DNA from: Lactifluus volemus
Taxonomy: Eukaryota > Basidiomycota > Agaricomycetes > Russulales > Russulaceae
DNA length: 64,000 nt
Reading direction: 5' to 3'
Assembly (NCBI GenBank): GCA_022376515.1
Contig: WTXI01000156.1
Location: 22,468 to 86,467, forward strand
Below the pieces are notes generated by a model. That model did no database searches. It saw nothing but the letters and a program-made list of their open reading frames with translations, and had not been told where the DNA came from. Below are positions 21,141-32,994 of the stretch, one piece after another. The translations under genes were made by a program, and so were the position numbers. Each line of letters opens with the position of its first letter. Positions within the stretch are counted from its first letter, which is position 1.

Positions 21141-22893
21141 GTATTCACTACTCGTACGCGCTCGGTCTCATTTCCGTTCTAACTTGATCTCGCTGCTGCA
21201 GTTGGGTCGATGGAACGGATTACGCCAGCTGGAAACGGCAATACCTCCCGGGTACAAGTACAAGTACGTCATCGTCCAAGGGAAGGGGAACGGACGACGT
21301 GGTGTCGACGAGCTCCAACTCTAGAGATGCTCGGTCGCCACCGCCTCCGCCTGCTGAATCCGCTGTTCAAGTCGTGTCTCCAACGCGAGACAATTACCGC
21401 ACCAACCAGGATACCCGTGCGTTTTTATCTGCTGTATGGTCATATCACCGGACGTGAAGCTCAGCTTGCCGCTTTCCAGGGAGACGCGGAGTTCCTCCTA
21501 CTGGCCGCTGTTGTCTTCTGCGGCCATACGATCCAGTGCGTTATCGGCAACCTCTGCGCCTGCCGTACCACCTGGCTCCCACCACTACCACTACCGCCAC
21601 CCCGGGCTCTAGTTCCACTGCCAGACCCACCACAGACCCCGAACCTGTCGCCACCTCGGGTCCCAGTACCATCTCCGCGTCAACCGTCTTCGGTCCCACT
21701 GCCACCTCGGGCCCCAGTACCACTTCCGCGCCAACCATCCCCGGACCTACCACGACCCCCGAGTCACTCACTACTCTGGGTCCATCACCGGCTTCGGGCC
21801 CGCCGCCACCACCTCTTGGCATACAATCGCCCCCTAGTCCTCGGCCTCACGCAACCGACCCCGCAAATCGGCGAGTACGAACACTTCACTGGAGTGAGGC
21901 TATAGAACTTGAAGAGGACGCGGACGACAGCCAGATCTATCCAGACTACGCTGAAGGAGACAAGCGGGGATATTCGACTTTACTAGTCGACTGTGCGCCG
22001 AGGGTCAGCAGCAACACATCACGTGACTTCTCCCGAGCAGGAAGAGTGCTTTGGATGAGGACCAAAAAACTTCCCGCGACCAGTCTTTACCCCTTATGAA
22101 TGGATCCGAGAGAGGGAGGAGCAGCAGCAGCAACAGCAACAGCAGCAGCAGTACTAGTAACGACTCTGACAACAACAGGGCCGACGATAGCAGTGCATCC
22201 ACTCTAGGTGTGTATTTCACTAATGGGAAACCCGTCATTTATCTGATTCCGATGCGACGCCTCCACAGACGAGTGCGAGGGCACAACAAGTCCCGATACT
22301 CCCTCTAGCCCCCCCTTGGATGAAAAAAGAGGAAGAAGACGAGACAGAGGCCGCCAAATGCACCCACCGCCACCCGCCACCAAGGCTAAAAACACCATCT
22401 CCTGTGGTAATGGAACTGTGTCATCGTGCAGCCCCCGGATCTGTCTGCAAATGACACACTCAACACAATGCATGGGTGCAAACCCATTCCTCCCGAAGTC
22501 GTATTGGCACAGGGAGGCTTCCCCATATACGATGATGACTGGGGAGATCCCATTGCAGCATCTCAAAAAAATTTGCTGCTGAACAAGCGGAAAAAGCTGC
22601 AGCTAAAGCGGAGAGGAGGAAAAATAGGCAGAAGGAGCGTGGGTCGGAGGGGAAAGGGTCACGCGGGCGATGTAGGAACAGAGGAGGTGAGAACTCTGCT
22701 GTGGTCGACTCGGATACGGATTCGGAATCGAGTGCTGCCAGTGCTGGGGCTACTGGTGCGGCTTCGGCTGCGAGCGGCTTGTCAGGTGGTATATCCTCAC
22801 GCCAACTGCCGCCCGTACAGTTGACTGTGGGGGTTGCTGAGTGTCCGCAGGATAAGCCTGAAAGGTGGGCCGAAGAGGATGTGGAGTGGTGAA
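21141..22893 (+). pseudogene. Decayed Pro/Ser-rich locus (continuation of copy 2)
   Basis: After the 21141-21201 intron, sequence homologous to copy C appears (RDARSPPPPPAESAV.., then a GTGCGTTT..CTTTCCAG intron and a long PPPRALVPLP-type Pro-rich tract), but frames change repeatedly. At 22110-22160 there is a (CAG)n-rich tract coding for Ser/Asn. Further on, IPPEVVLAQGGFPIYDDDWG and, in another frame, FAAEQAEKAAAKAERRKNRQ.. to ..PERWAEEDVEW (TGA 22891-22893) are well-behaved coding blocks. They are separated by a run of seven A at 22565-22571, where eight would keep one frame. The C-module itself is absent. Not recognised functionally; possibly two decayed genes side by side. Confidence 0.45.
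22105..22165 (+). repeat. CAG/AGC trinucleotide tract
   Basis: Interrupted AGC/CAG/AAC repeats code for Ser/Asn in the frame starting with MNGSERGRSS. Typical of a disordered linker and prone to length change. Confidence 0.7.
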
Positions 22894-23727
22894 GGAAGTG
22901 GGAGGGTTTTTGGGAGATTGATGGTGTGGATGGTGAGGCCAAAATAGGAGAGGTCGTAGCGAGCCCATTTATTGCAGTCTTTTTTTTTGTGTTGCATTTC
23001 TTATATAGTATCACACAAATCAAGACAAATGTCGTGTTTTGAGTTGGTAGGAAACCTGACTCCGCTGCGGCCTGAGTGCGGCGTTCATGGCCCATGGGCC
23101 ACTGGCTAAAGCAAGCCCGCAAAGCACACCAAATCTAATTGACAATGGACGTTTGCAAGGTATATCATATGTAGAACTCCCTTGACTGTGAGTGACTCAG
23201 ACGAACAGCTTATGATCCACGGCTTTCAAAGATGGACATCTTTCCTCCGAGCTCAGATTTTAGGCAAACTTGTATTGTGTCGAGTTGCCGCCTACGGTAC
23301 TAGTTAGCTCTTATTTGAAGTCGAGGAAAGCAATCCTCATCAAAGTCACCGGGCGGACAGAAGAATCCTCCGCGTCTCTTCATGGCGGCACTAGCTACAT
23401 TTCGTGGGTCTTTGTGGACACGTGTTTAATATAGTTTAATTCCGAATGCTACTAGTGATATCACATCAGTGATACCCCGGGGTATACAGAAATCGGATTT
23501 CAGTACAGTATTCATACTCGACACCGCATCTTACAAGTACGCGGAACCATATGATAAAGACACATAAACGGGACAGAACATCGTGTAGAAGGACTTGCTG
23601 AGACGCCGCATATTACTTGGGCAGTAGTTGTTAGAGAGTAAGAAGCACGGGTAAAGGTGATAACATAAAGGTTTTTGCAGTCGAGAGTTATATTGATGCG
23701 CACGCGCGGTTACGTGCCAGTCGTCCT
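22894..23727. other. Convergent intergenic region, nothing supported
   Basis: Lies between the plus-strand locus ending at 22893 and the minus-strand gene ending at 23728. No coherent open frame, repeat or RNA was seen; it presumably holds both 3' ends. Confidence 0.4.
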
Positions 23728-25219
23728 CTACTTTGCGAGTTGGATGTTGAATGTGCTGCCATCTTCCGCGACGTTATTCATTGGCCACTCATTTCGGCAT
23801 AGATACGACATCTCGAGACCATCCTCTTCCGTCCACAGTGTTAAAGTGGCACTAGAGTATCAAATCGGGTCAGCTCGTGGGGGTGGTGAAAGCAGGACCC
23901 CAAAGGACCAGCCAGAACAAGTAAACGTACCCTTCTGGATCGAGGTCGAATGCGGCACACGCGCTGGTGAGGACGCGGCCGACGGAATGAGTCCCTTTGA
24001 CTCTGAATTTATTTTCCTTCTCGGTTGGTGGGTGCCGGATCGTAATCAGCATTTTGTTGCTGGGCGGCGCTTTGACGGGAGCCTGAGTAGGAGACACCGG
24101 CGGTTTGAGTTGCGGCTTGAACTTCGGATGAGCGACAGGGACTATTCATGAATGCACAATGTCAGTCTTTAACGAATGGAGTGATTAACTGGACGAACTG
24201 TCGTGTTCGGCATCCTTAGGTGGAGCAGGATTAGACGCCGTCTCTGGTGGAATGTTGGCATTAGTGCTTGCTCGAGCGGTCAGATAGGGTAGAGGAACTA
24301 ACTCTCTGGACTTGGAGAAACCTCTGAGGGAGCTTGCGCGGGGTTTTGTGTAAGTGATTTGGCCTCGTTCTCCTCATCGGAGGGCGCAGGTGGCGGGATA
24401 GGTGCGACAGGCTTGGCCAAGACCAACTTGGCCTTGGGTGAAAATAGCCTGTGAGGGCGGATGACCCTTTGTGGGGAAGCAGCAGGTGTAGAGCGTTTAG
24501 GCGGCGAAGGGACAATCGAAAATGACGGTTCAATTTTGATATTTCGCGATATGTATGAAGCCGGCAACCTCGCGATGTTGGGCCCTTCAGCAGACCCCTC
24601 CTCCTCATCGTGTTCACCATCGGATTCGACCCACGCACGCGACTTGCCCTTCCCCTTCCGTACAGCAGGAGTAAGATCGAAGTCGTCATCGTAAGACCCG
24701 AGCTCTTCATCGCCCAAGTCATCGGTCGGCAAGCTGTCCCGGACGTCATCATAGCTGGTAGTAGGGCCACTGACAGTCTGGATGATCTCGCTAGGCAACC
24801 TGGAAGTGGCTTTTTGCGCGCGCCTAGGGGTGACAGAAGCTTTCCTCCGGGTGTGGGTGGTCCCACTGTCTTCTCCACCTCGAGTTTCTGGTGCATATAT
24901 AAGCAGAATTTCTGAGGAAAGAGAAGTAGAGCTCACCATCACCTCGGGGAGGAGCCAGATCCACACTCTTTACAGAAACGGAGCTCACAGTGGACGCGAT
25001 TGCTTCCCATGCATCTGAATGAATTTCCACTGCGGTGTCCTGGCAAACATTGAGATCGCTAGTTTCAAAGACGATGGTTGAACCGAGTGCAAGGCCGAAA
25101 ACTGAGTGGGTAGTTGCCAGTAGCTCCTAGATATGGTCAACGAATGTAAGACTGATTCCAGAGGGTTGATCATACTTTATACGTTTTAGGTAGAAGGACA
25201 AGAACGTGTCTAGGCCCAT
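23728..25219 (-). CDS. Uncharacterised protein with ubiquitin-like C-terminus; in-frame TAG
   Basis: Five exons on the minus strand, all phases consistent: 25219-24937, 24887-24303, 24243-24190, 24141-23931, 23851-23728; 418 codons plus stop. The N-terminal block (GLDTFLSFYLKRIKYDQPSG, then ELLATTHSVFGLALG, VFETSDLNVCQDTAVEIHSD) looks folded. The middle is acidic and Ser/Pro-rich (YDDDFDLTP, GEHDEEEGS). The end, MLITIRHPPTEKENKFRVKG..SVGRVLTSACAAFDLDPEGA through W.MNNV..DGSTFNIQLAK, resembles a ubiquitin/SUMO-like beta-grasp fold; that is my inference. Codon 31 is TAG (25129-25127), inside otherwise sensible coding. Either the gene is disabled, or the true 5' exon is spliced to the ..ATATCTAG|GAG acceptor from elsewhere. 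The function is not known to me. Confidence 0.6.
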
Positions 25220-25479
25220 ATCGTAAGACTAGGACGTCAGTATCGCTCTCCTGGGTTGTGTTGGGGAACAGTTTTGATTCTACGATCATGACGCGGTTGG
25301 TTGACAATGCCAGTGCCAGTCGTTGTCTTCTTCCGTTTCCGAAACCCCGAGATGCTCACGGTCACGTGCCAAACTGCAACATGCACGATCTGGTGTCGCC
25401 GCATGTCGTCACCCTTGCATCCATGGCTCAGCGGGATGTATGTATCTTCCAGCAATTTATTTAACGAACCCGACGCAGT

Positions 25480-27016
25480 TCTTGTGATTCCCAGGATTTT
25501 CGAGTGCTAAGACTATATCATCAAGAGCTCTCCCGTGCTCAGAGGGCTGATGGAAGCCACCACAATTAAGGATCTAAAAGACAAGCTTGACGTGATGACA
25601 GGCTGTCCTCTTTATGAGCTATGGAAATTTCATCGACCCGCCAGAGATCATCATGCTTCGGACCTCAATGTCTTTAGAGCATCTGCATCTTGTATCTCCT
25701 TCCAGTTGGCTTGATCGCTACATTGAAGCCATAATCCTCACACCGTCTTCCTTCGACATAATTGCATTCCAGAGGGCCAGGGCGTATCATATCGGGACCG
25801 AAGGTTCTAGCTCTATTCAATACATTGTTGCCGTCTTGACCGCACCTACAGGTTACTCGTCTCGGCATGTGGGGTGCCTACCTTGCATGACTATACCGGA
25901 TGATACGTTACACACTTTTTGGACGAATTTGAACCACGTCGTCAACGGTTGTTGTTTCGAAAAGATAAAGTGTCGCAGATAGTAGTTGCGTCATGAAGAG
26001 ACTGAAACAGTTCTGCAGGCCGAATCGGCTCTCGGTATCTTGTGGGTGGAAAGGCACTCCCAAGGTCATATTGCCTCAAGAGATTCGTCATCTCTGCCAG
26101 GATGTCTGGACACAAGTGAGGCAGATGTCATCCTTCAGTTGTCAGATCACGTCAATTTCCGCGTCCACAAGTTAATACTAGTCTCTTCGTCACAATTCTG
26201 CAAGGAGATGTTTTCTCTCCCTCAACCTCCAGATGGCGAAGTTATGGATGGACTCCCTGTGGTGCACGTATCGGGGGATGCGGAATTAATGTAAGCCCTC
26301 ATTACGGCCTTGTATCTTAATCCTTCCTGGATACCTCTCTCGTATGATGAAACTCTAGCTCTGCTGGCTGCAGCATAAAAATACGACTTGTTGTCCGTCG
26401 TATCCACCATCCGTGCCAAACTCAACCACAAGATGCCAGTGGGGCCCCAGCAAGTAACCACAGACTCATTCCCGAGATGGAAAATGCCGCTCGTCGCACA
26501 CTAGATTTCCGTATGACGTTCGAGTATCTCGGGGAACAACTGGAACTGTTCGAAGGTTGGGCTCTGGGAGACCTTGCCCGCTTTCGCAGGCACTGTAGGG
26601 ATAACCTTGTCTCATGCCTCGAATCGTTCCGAGATATTTTGGCCCTTCGAAAATTTGGGTTGGTTGTGTCAGTGTTGTGTCGAATCGACGGCTAAGGAAA
26701 ACGAAGGTAGAGAACTCAGTCAATCTACTCTTCCATTGTGGTTGCGTGGCCTTTTGTCTCAAAAAATTGGAGAGCTAAATGAGGGCTTCACTAACGCGCT
26801 CACGAAACCCTCGAGTATTCGTGAAGAATACCTAACAGCACTTCAGAATCATGCCGTTCGGAGAGACTGCATGCCCTGCTTGAAGGTGCATTCTCGGGAA
26901 GGAAACAGATATTCCGAAGGGTTAGTTGAAGCATTGGAAGAGGCACGGAATATTCGAATGCCACAGTCACTGTTGAGCTCGTTCGGTGTCCGGAGTTGGG
27001 GATGTATCTATTGGTA
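25480..27016 (+). pseudogene. Double-BTB pseudogene E2
   Basis: Closest to E3. BTB1 starts with CDSQDFRV at about 25490, loses frame, then jumps from GLMEAT to LKDKLDVMTG, losing most of the first BTB and helices. SPSSWLDRYIEAIILTPSSFD to HTFWTNLNHVVNGC follows (about 25690-25960). The splice donor that is GTAAAT in E3 is ATAAAG here (25966 on). The second half restarts at AESALGILWVE (26022) with a good BTB (ADVILQLSDHVNFRVHKLIL) but has TAA codons at about 26293 and 26376 and a deletion near 26440. WALGDLARFRRHCRDNLVSCLESF and the CMPCLKVH tail persist. Not expected to make protein. Confidence 0.85.
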
Positions 27017-29919
27017 AGCATCTCCTCTGGTTTAGGCCAAGGGTCAACTAAGCCTGGTCTTAGGAGTTGATGCCCTACGAGAAATGTCTTACAGTAAACT
27101 AATCGCAAATAATAGATATTGAATATTGATTTAAGGAAACTGATAACAGTTGATATGGATTACATTGATTCAAGTGGATTGATATCGGCTAATAGAATTT
27201 AAATATCATTCAATCCTTCTCAATCACCAGCTGAATTCTGTTGAATAATAATAATTGCATGTCACGAGATTTATTACTCAATCTAAGGCAACTGATTGGA
27301 ATTGAATAAAACATATTGCGCACTTTCGTTCCAGTTTATTGAACGTGCGAAAACCCTGCATCGAGTATTCACTGTGTCCGGTCACAGGGCCGACTTTAGC
27401 GTAATGACCTATATTACTATTTGTAATTGTTTGTCAGATCGACTTTGCGTTGCGCTGATTCGGACGCATACATTTCTTCCTTCTTCATCTCCTTCTCAAA
27501 GTGTCCCCTTAATCTCTCCTCTGCTGCCCGTGAGGCCTGTATACTCCCCACAGATATCCGTGAGTCTCTTCCTTTCTACCTTTTTCAGACCAGCGTCATT
27601 TAGATTTTTTTGGGCCGCATCTTCGATTGAGCTTCTGGGCTGCAACATGCAAACTCCGCGCTGTACTCCCATTACCCCCCAACTGTGCTTCCCCTCCCCT
27701 CCTCTCCTGCTCTTCCAGCGTTCCACTCCTCACTACAACCACCACGACATCACTCACTGCCACTGTTGTTGTCACCTGCCTCCAACCTCTGGCCCTCCCA
27801 TGCCGCTGCTGTCACAAGAGGTCCTCACCAGAGCAACCCCAGCTCACCACAAACTGAAACAGTCACCTTCACAATGTGAGTGTTCCTCAAGGTATTTAGT
27901 GTACTGGTATAATCGCTTGTACTAGGGTGACACACGGCGTGAAGCCAAAGGTGGGTCCACTTTCACCGCTGTCTCATTGATCAATTTTTTTTCCAGTGCC
28001 AAGCACCAGATCTGGCAGGTCCTTCAACCATACTCACGGCCTCGGTCTCAGCACCCCCCCCCTCTTCCACCGTGGCACTTTCACAGCTCACCTCTCCCAG
28101 CCTGGCATAAAGCTGTCAATGAATCGACCAAGCGTGGGAATAAACTCGAAGACAATTTTGACTGTGAGTTTAACTTGAATCACCCTTTTCTAACCCTCAC
28201 TCTCATCTGTTTTCATGGCTGGTGACGGACCAGCGTCAGGTGGTGATCGAGAGTACTTGTAGGTCGATTGTGTGGTGGCTTCTTCTGCACCAGACATTGC
28301 AGGTGCGTCTTGAGCACCTTGCCTCGTTTCCGCATCCTCTGCTTCTCCACCCACTCATTCAGCCACAGCTCGTACTCATTTAATGTCATTTCCAGCTCGT
28401 CAAGTTCCGTCTTGGTGTATCACCTGGTGGCTGTGCCCGCCTGCTCCTCCGTGGTGAGGTTCACGCATGCGTTGACAAGGAATAGGCACATGTGCCAGTT
28501 CCACATCTGACTGGCGTTCAGCACCTCTGACCTCACCGTGACTGCCGCTACCACTGCCACCCTGTGGAGAGTCCCACAATCCGTCCCAAATCCGCCCCTC
28601 CCCCTCACATAGCAGCAAATCCAAGCCCATGCCGTTGCGAGCTCCAGGCTGAGGAGCTCCCATACCCATGCCCAGAGCAGACGATGTGGAGGTGGTACAC
28701 AGTCAGTGTCAAGGATGACTTAGATTGCTTGATGCGTAGCCGGACAGAGGCAAGGTGATTAGGATTGAGGGTAGAATAAAATTGAATAGAGCTGTAACTG
28801 TAAATAGAAAATAAATGGTCAATTCAATTCTACCTGATTCAATCGTGCAATCAAACGAATCCAAATCCGATCCGATCTAATATTCAATTGAATTTGGAAA
28901 ACTGAAAATGTTTTCGATTTGTCCATTCAATTAAATTGCAAAAAGACTCATCCGTTGATAAAAATTGAATCAATTCAACTAGTTAAATTTACTTCGAATT
29001 ACTGTAAGTCATTTCTCACTGGGGTTGATGATCCTGGTGTCTGATTCTGGTGTCTGATGGAAACATTCCCAGGAGCGCTGGAGATTCAAGTCAAAGCCCC
29101 ACGTAATATGGTGTGGTGTAACTGTTATATGGTCGACCTTTATCTTCACTCTCAGGAAAACTCTAACCTGACAAATAAGTAAATTATAAGTGAATGCCAT
29201 AATACAGTATTCCTGCCCTCGGAGGTGCTGCGATGCTCCGGAACCGCTGTGCTCCCTCAATCTAACAATTGTGTTCGGAGGCCTACTTCATGCCTCATAC
29301 CTTGACACTTTGGCCTGACTCACGTGCTGGTCTGATGCCAAGCTATTTAGATGCTACTGTAAGTTAGAGGAGTATTTCGCTGTGGGATCGCGTGTCCCAC
29401 GTTTAACGTTCACCTCTCGAATATATAGGCACCTTCCGTACGGCATATCCAAAAGGTGGGACCAGTGTACGTCGATAACAGCGGATCGACTTCAATTGGG
29501 CTGTGACACTTCGAAATTGTATATTTGCCTTACAGGATGACGAACAGCATACAGTATATAGTAGCTCGAGCGATCTCTTTTCGCGTTCCTTGCTAGTCAC
29601 GTGGCTACTTTCTCTCTTTTTCATACATCATCAACATTAATAGTACATCCTCAGGAATGCAACTAACAGGCGGGCTTATGCGCTCTGTACTGCTCAAGGC
29701 ACAATCGTAGGGGATGCAACATGACGCGGCCAGCCGCAGGGCCTGCGTGGTCCAGTACATCCGTAATAAACCGCGTAGCGCCTGTCCTAAGCGCCAATAT
29801 GAATACTTCTCTCGTGAATCCTCGTGTTTGAATGCCCTTAACCCTGGTCTCTTGTAGCATTTATTTCAAACTCGACCTTAACCCTGGCCTGCCCAGTTGT
29901 CGCGGATATTGTCTACCCC
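27017..29919. other. Insertion-like region between E2 and E3 with AT-rich flanks
   Basis: No supported gene. Two AT-rich islands (about 27110-27310 and 28770-29010) are full of ATTGAAT/GATTCAA words; between them the sequence is C-rich and pyrimidine-rich (27480-28700) with short frames of no recognisable family. The arrangement suggests a non-autonomous element of about 1.9 kb, but ends and target duplication could not be defined. 29010-29919 holds nothing recognisable and should include the E3 promoter. Confidence 0.35.
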
Positions 29920-32062
29920 ATGGCTACTACTTTATCCCCAGATTCTGACGTGACCTCACATCATCCTCAGTGGGATGGATCCCGTACCAAGCTATTCGAC
30001 GATCGCGACACATTTATCATTCTCCGTTCTTGCGATGCCCAGGATTTTCGAGTGCCAAGGGTGTATATCCTCATGAGCTCCCCTGTACTCAAAGGGCTGG
30101 TACAAGCCGCCACATCCAATCCTTCGGATGTCGCTGTCATTCCCGATGCAAGGGCCCCACTTCCACTTGTGAAAATGTCGGATAGAGGCACGATAGTTGC
30201 CTTCCTACTTACCTTCATACTTCCCATATCACCCACTCTTCCCCCAACTGACCAAGGAATCATGGAGCTCTTATCCGTGGCTCAAAAGTATGAGATGAGC
30301 TATGTGTTGACTCACATTCGGGGAAGCATATCCCTACGGGATCCGCCCTTCATCCGCCACGAGAATGCCCTACAGGTTTATTCCCTTGCTCAGCAATACG
30401 GACTTCGCTACGAGGCGGCTCGAGCAGCACGCATCACGATTCAATTCTCTTTGACAATTGAGAATCTGGTGGATAAGCTCGACGGAGTTACCGGTTCTTC
30501 TCTTCGTGAACTGCAGAAATATCACCAGGATGTCCGAAACCATCTCGCCATTGATCTTGATGCCTTCAGAACATCCGATGCCAGCGTCGTGCTGAAAGAC
30601 GTAGATTGTCTCTCGATCGCCCCTTCTGGCATACCCAGTTGGCTTGATGACTACATTGTGGCCATAATCAATACACCGTTGTCTTTCGACCCAATTATAT
30701 TCCAGAAGGCCTTGGCGTCCCATGTCGGGACCGAAACGCAGGGTTCTAATCCGCCGATGCTGTTCATGGCCCTACGTATGTCTAAATGTCAACATTGCAA
30801 AGACATACCGGGTGAGACGTTACGCGCGTTTTGGGCTGATTTAACCACCGCCGTCAACGGTTGTTTGAAAAAGGTAAATGGCTGCAGATTCTACATTGCG
30901 TCATGACAAGACTGGAGTATTTTCTGCAGGCCGAGTCGGATCTCAGCGTCCTGGGGGGGGAAATGAATTCCCAAAACCAGATTACGTCACCAAGTGATGC
31001 CCCACCTCTGCCAGAATGCCTGGACATGAGCGAGGCAGATGTCATCATTCAGTCGTCCGATCATGCTAATTTCCGCGTCCACAAGGCAATACTAACCTCC
31101 TCGTCACAACTCTTCAAGGATATGTTTTCTCTCCCACAACCTCCAGACGGTGAAGCTATAGATGGGCTCCCTGTGATACACCTACCCGAGAATGCGGAAT
31201 TGATACGAGCTCTCATCACGATGCTGTATCCTATTCCCTCACAGATACCCATTTCCTATGATGACACTCTAGCTCTGCTGGCTGCAGCCCAGAAATACAA
31301 CATGTACGCCGTCGGATTCTCCATTCGCGCCGAACTCAGCTACAAGAAGCTTCCTGTGCTTGTTGGACTCCAAGCCTTCCGCGCATATGCAATTGCAAGT
31401 AGCCACAGACTCATTCCAGAAATGAGCAGTGCTGCTCGTCACACTCTAGATTCCCCTATGACGTTCGAGTATCTTGGAGAACAACTGGACTTGTTTGAAG
31501 GTTGGGCACTGCGGGACCTCGCCCGCTTTCGCAGGCTCTGTAGAGACAACCTCGTCTCATGCTTCGAGTCGTTCCTGGATGCCCGTAGTGGCCCCTCGAA
31601 AATTTGGGTTGGTTGTGACAAGTTAGAGGTTCCACGTGATGCTTTGCCTTCACAGTCCCGTGGGCGACCCAAAGAAAACAAGGGTAAACAAGACGGGCCC
31701 ACCCTTCCATCATGGTTACGAGGCCTTTTTTCACGACAAACCGAAGAGCTTATGCAGGGCTTCACTAATGCACTTGCCAAGCCTTCGAGTATTCGTGAAG
31801 AATACCTGATGGCTTTTCAGGCTCATACCGATTCGGGCGGCCTTGCCAGCGGCTGCTCCCTCTGCTTAGAGGTACATGCTCGAGAAGGAAGCAAGTATTC
31901 TGAGGGATTAGTCGAAGAACTGGAGAAAGCGAGGAATGTCCGAATGCCGCCTTCACTTTTGAGCCCATTTGGCGTCCGTAGTTGGGACCCATCCACAGGT
32001 AAGCGTCCATTTAAGTTTGAACCAACAGCTAACCAACTTCGGGCTCAGAAACCGACATCTAG
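29920..32062 (+). CDS. Double-BTB protein E3
   Basis: Exons 29920-30873, 30930-31998, 32049-32062; 678 aa. Half 1: FIILRSCDAQDFRVPRVYIL, MELLSVAQKYEM, YSLAQQYGLRYEAARAARIT, LRELQKYHQDVRNHLAIDL, CQHCKDIPGETLRAFWADL. Phase-0 intron 30874-30929. Half 2: EADVIIQSSDHANFRVHKAI, DMFSLPQPPDGEAIDGLPVI, LLAAAQKYNMYAV, AYAIASSHRLIPEM, WALRDLARFRRLCRDNLVS, CSLCLEVH. The last intron (GTAAGC, CTAAC branch site, CTCAG) leads to a stop after TETDI. BTB is a protein-interaction fold; the nuclear or cytosolic site is unknown and no signal peptide is seen. A longer reading through the last intron would stop at 32297. Appears intact. Confidence 0.82.
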
Positions 32063-32994
32063 CCACGACAATATACCCGAAAGCGCCGGAGATTATGATT
32101 ATGCTCCAGGCCCCGGTGACTCAACTCTGCATCCTTTGCCTACAAACCCGCCTCTTCGGAGATGCTCTCGGGACCACTTCCCTATGCCCAGCGCTTTGTA
32201 CTTATGTCTCATTCCGCCTTATGCCGTATCACGGTGCTGTACTCTTCGTTACCATCTCTATTTTCTCTCTGTACCAATATGTTTTGTGGGGATTTGATTG
32301 TTCTCTTCACGACTTGGCCATGTCAGCTCCAGCTTTCTGTATTTCCCCTTCTACCTATAGTATTCATCCCCAGTCACTGGGTTCACGGTGTTTCAAACCT
32401 TTGTTCCTTCGAGTCCTCGAATTACTTTTGTCAGGTCTCATCTTACGTTACCATGTCTTGTCCCATCATTGCTACCATAGTCCTATCGTCATTAAAACCC
32501 GTATCGCCGTGTGATCTATCCTCTCGTTTTCCTCTTGAACTGTACAGTGTATCTGCCGCTTGACTTAGCTAAGTCAAGCCGGTTCAGAGATGAGTCATTG
32601 CGGCCACTCCCTCCAGTCCAATGGCAGCGGTACTCACATAATACAGGGCCAAGGCCTACGGAACAGGGTAAGATGATCACGGCGGACATAGCCTAAGACT
32701 TACAGTACCACTGACAAGCAGTCTTTATAATAAATACCCGCGGATTGGGATGCTCGAAATTTCTGCCCACAATACCCGCGGTCCACGGATCTGGGAAACC
32801 CGGGGAAGTCCGTGCCTGTGCGGCATTTACCGGCGGAGAAAAGTCGCACCGGAGCGCGGTAAATACGAAACTTTAGAGTTATCTTATCGGAGCCTTGGGC
32901 GTGGCACGTTCAGATGCTTGTATTGCACTTTACATGCAGCGCCACACACCTGTGGACTCCTCCACGCCAGCTCTGAGCTTCAGTGTCATTTACC
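32063..32994. other. E3-E4 intergenic region
   Basis: 3' flank of E3 and promoter of E4. An AT-rich TTTATAATAAATA lies at about 32724, some 270 bases before the E4 ATG. No further gene is supported. Confidence 0.4.

Noticed and set aside
23675..24151. 158-codon plus-strand frame
   Set aside because: Antisense to exons 4-5 of the minus-strand ubiquitin-like gene, whose splice phases and sequence are far more coherent.
27627..28225. Pro/Ser/His-rich frames as a gene
   Set aside because: Low-complexity composition in several overlapping frames, no motif and no consistent splicing.
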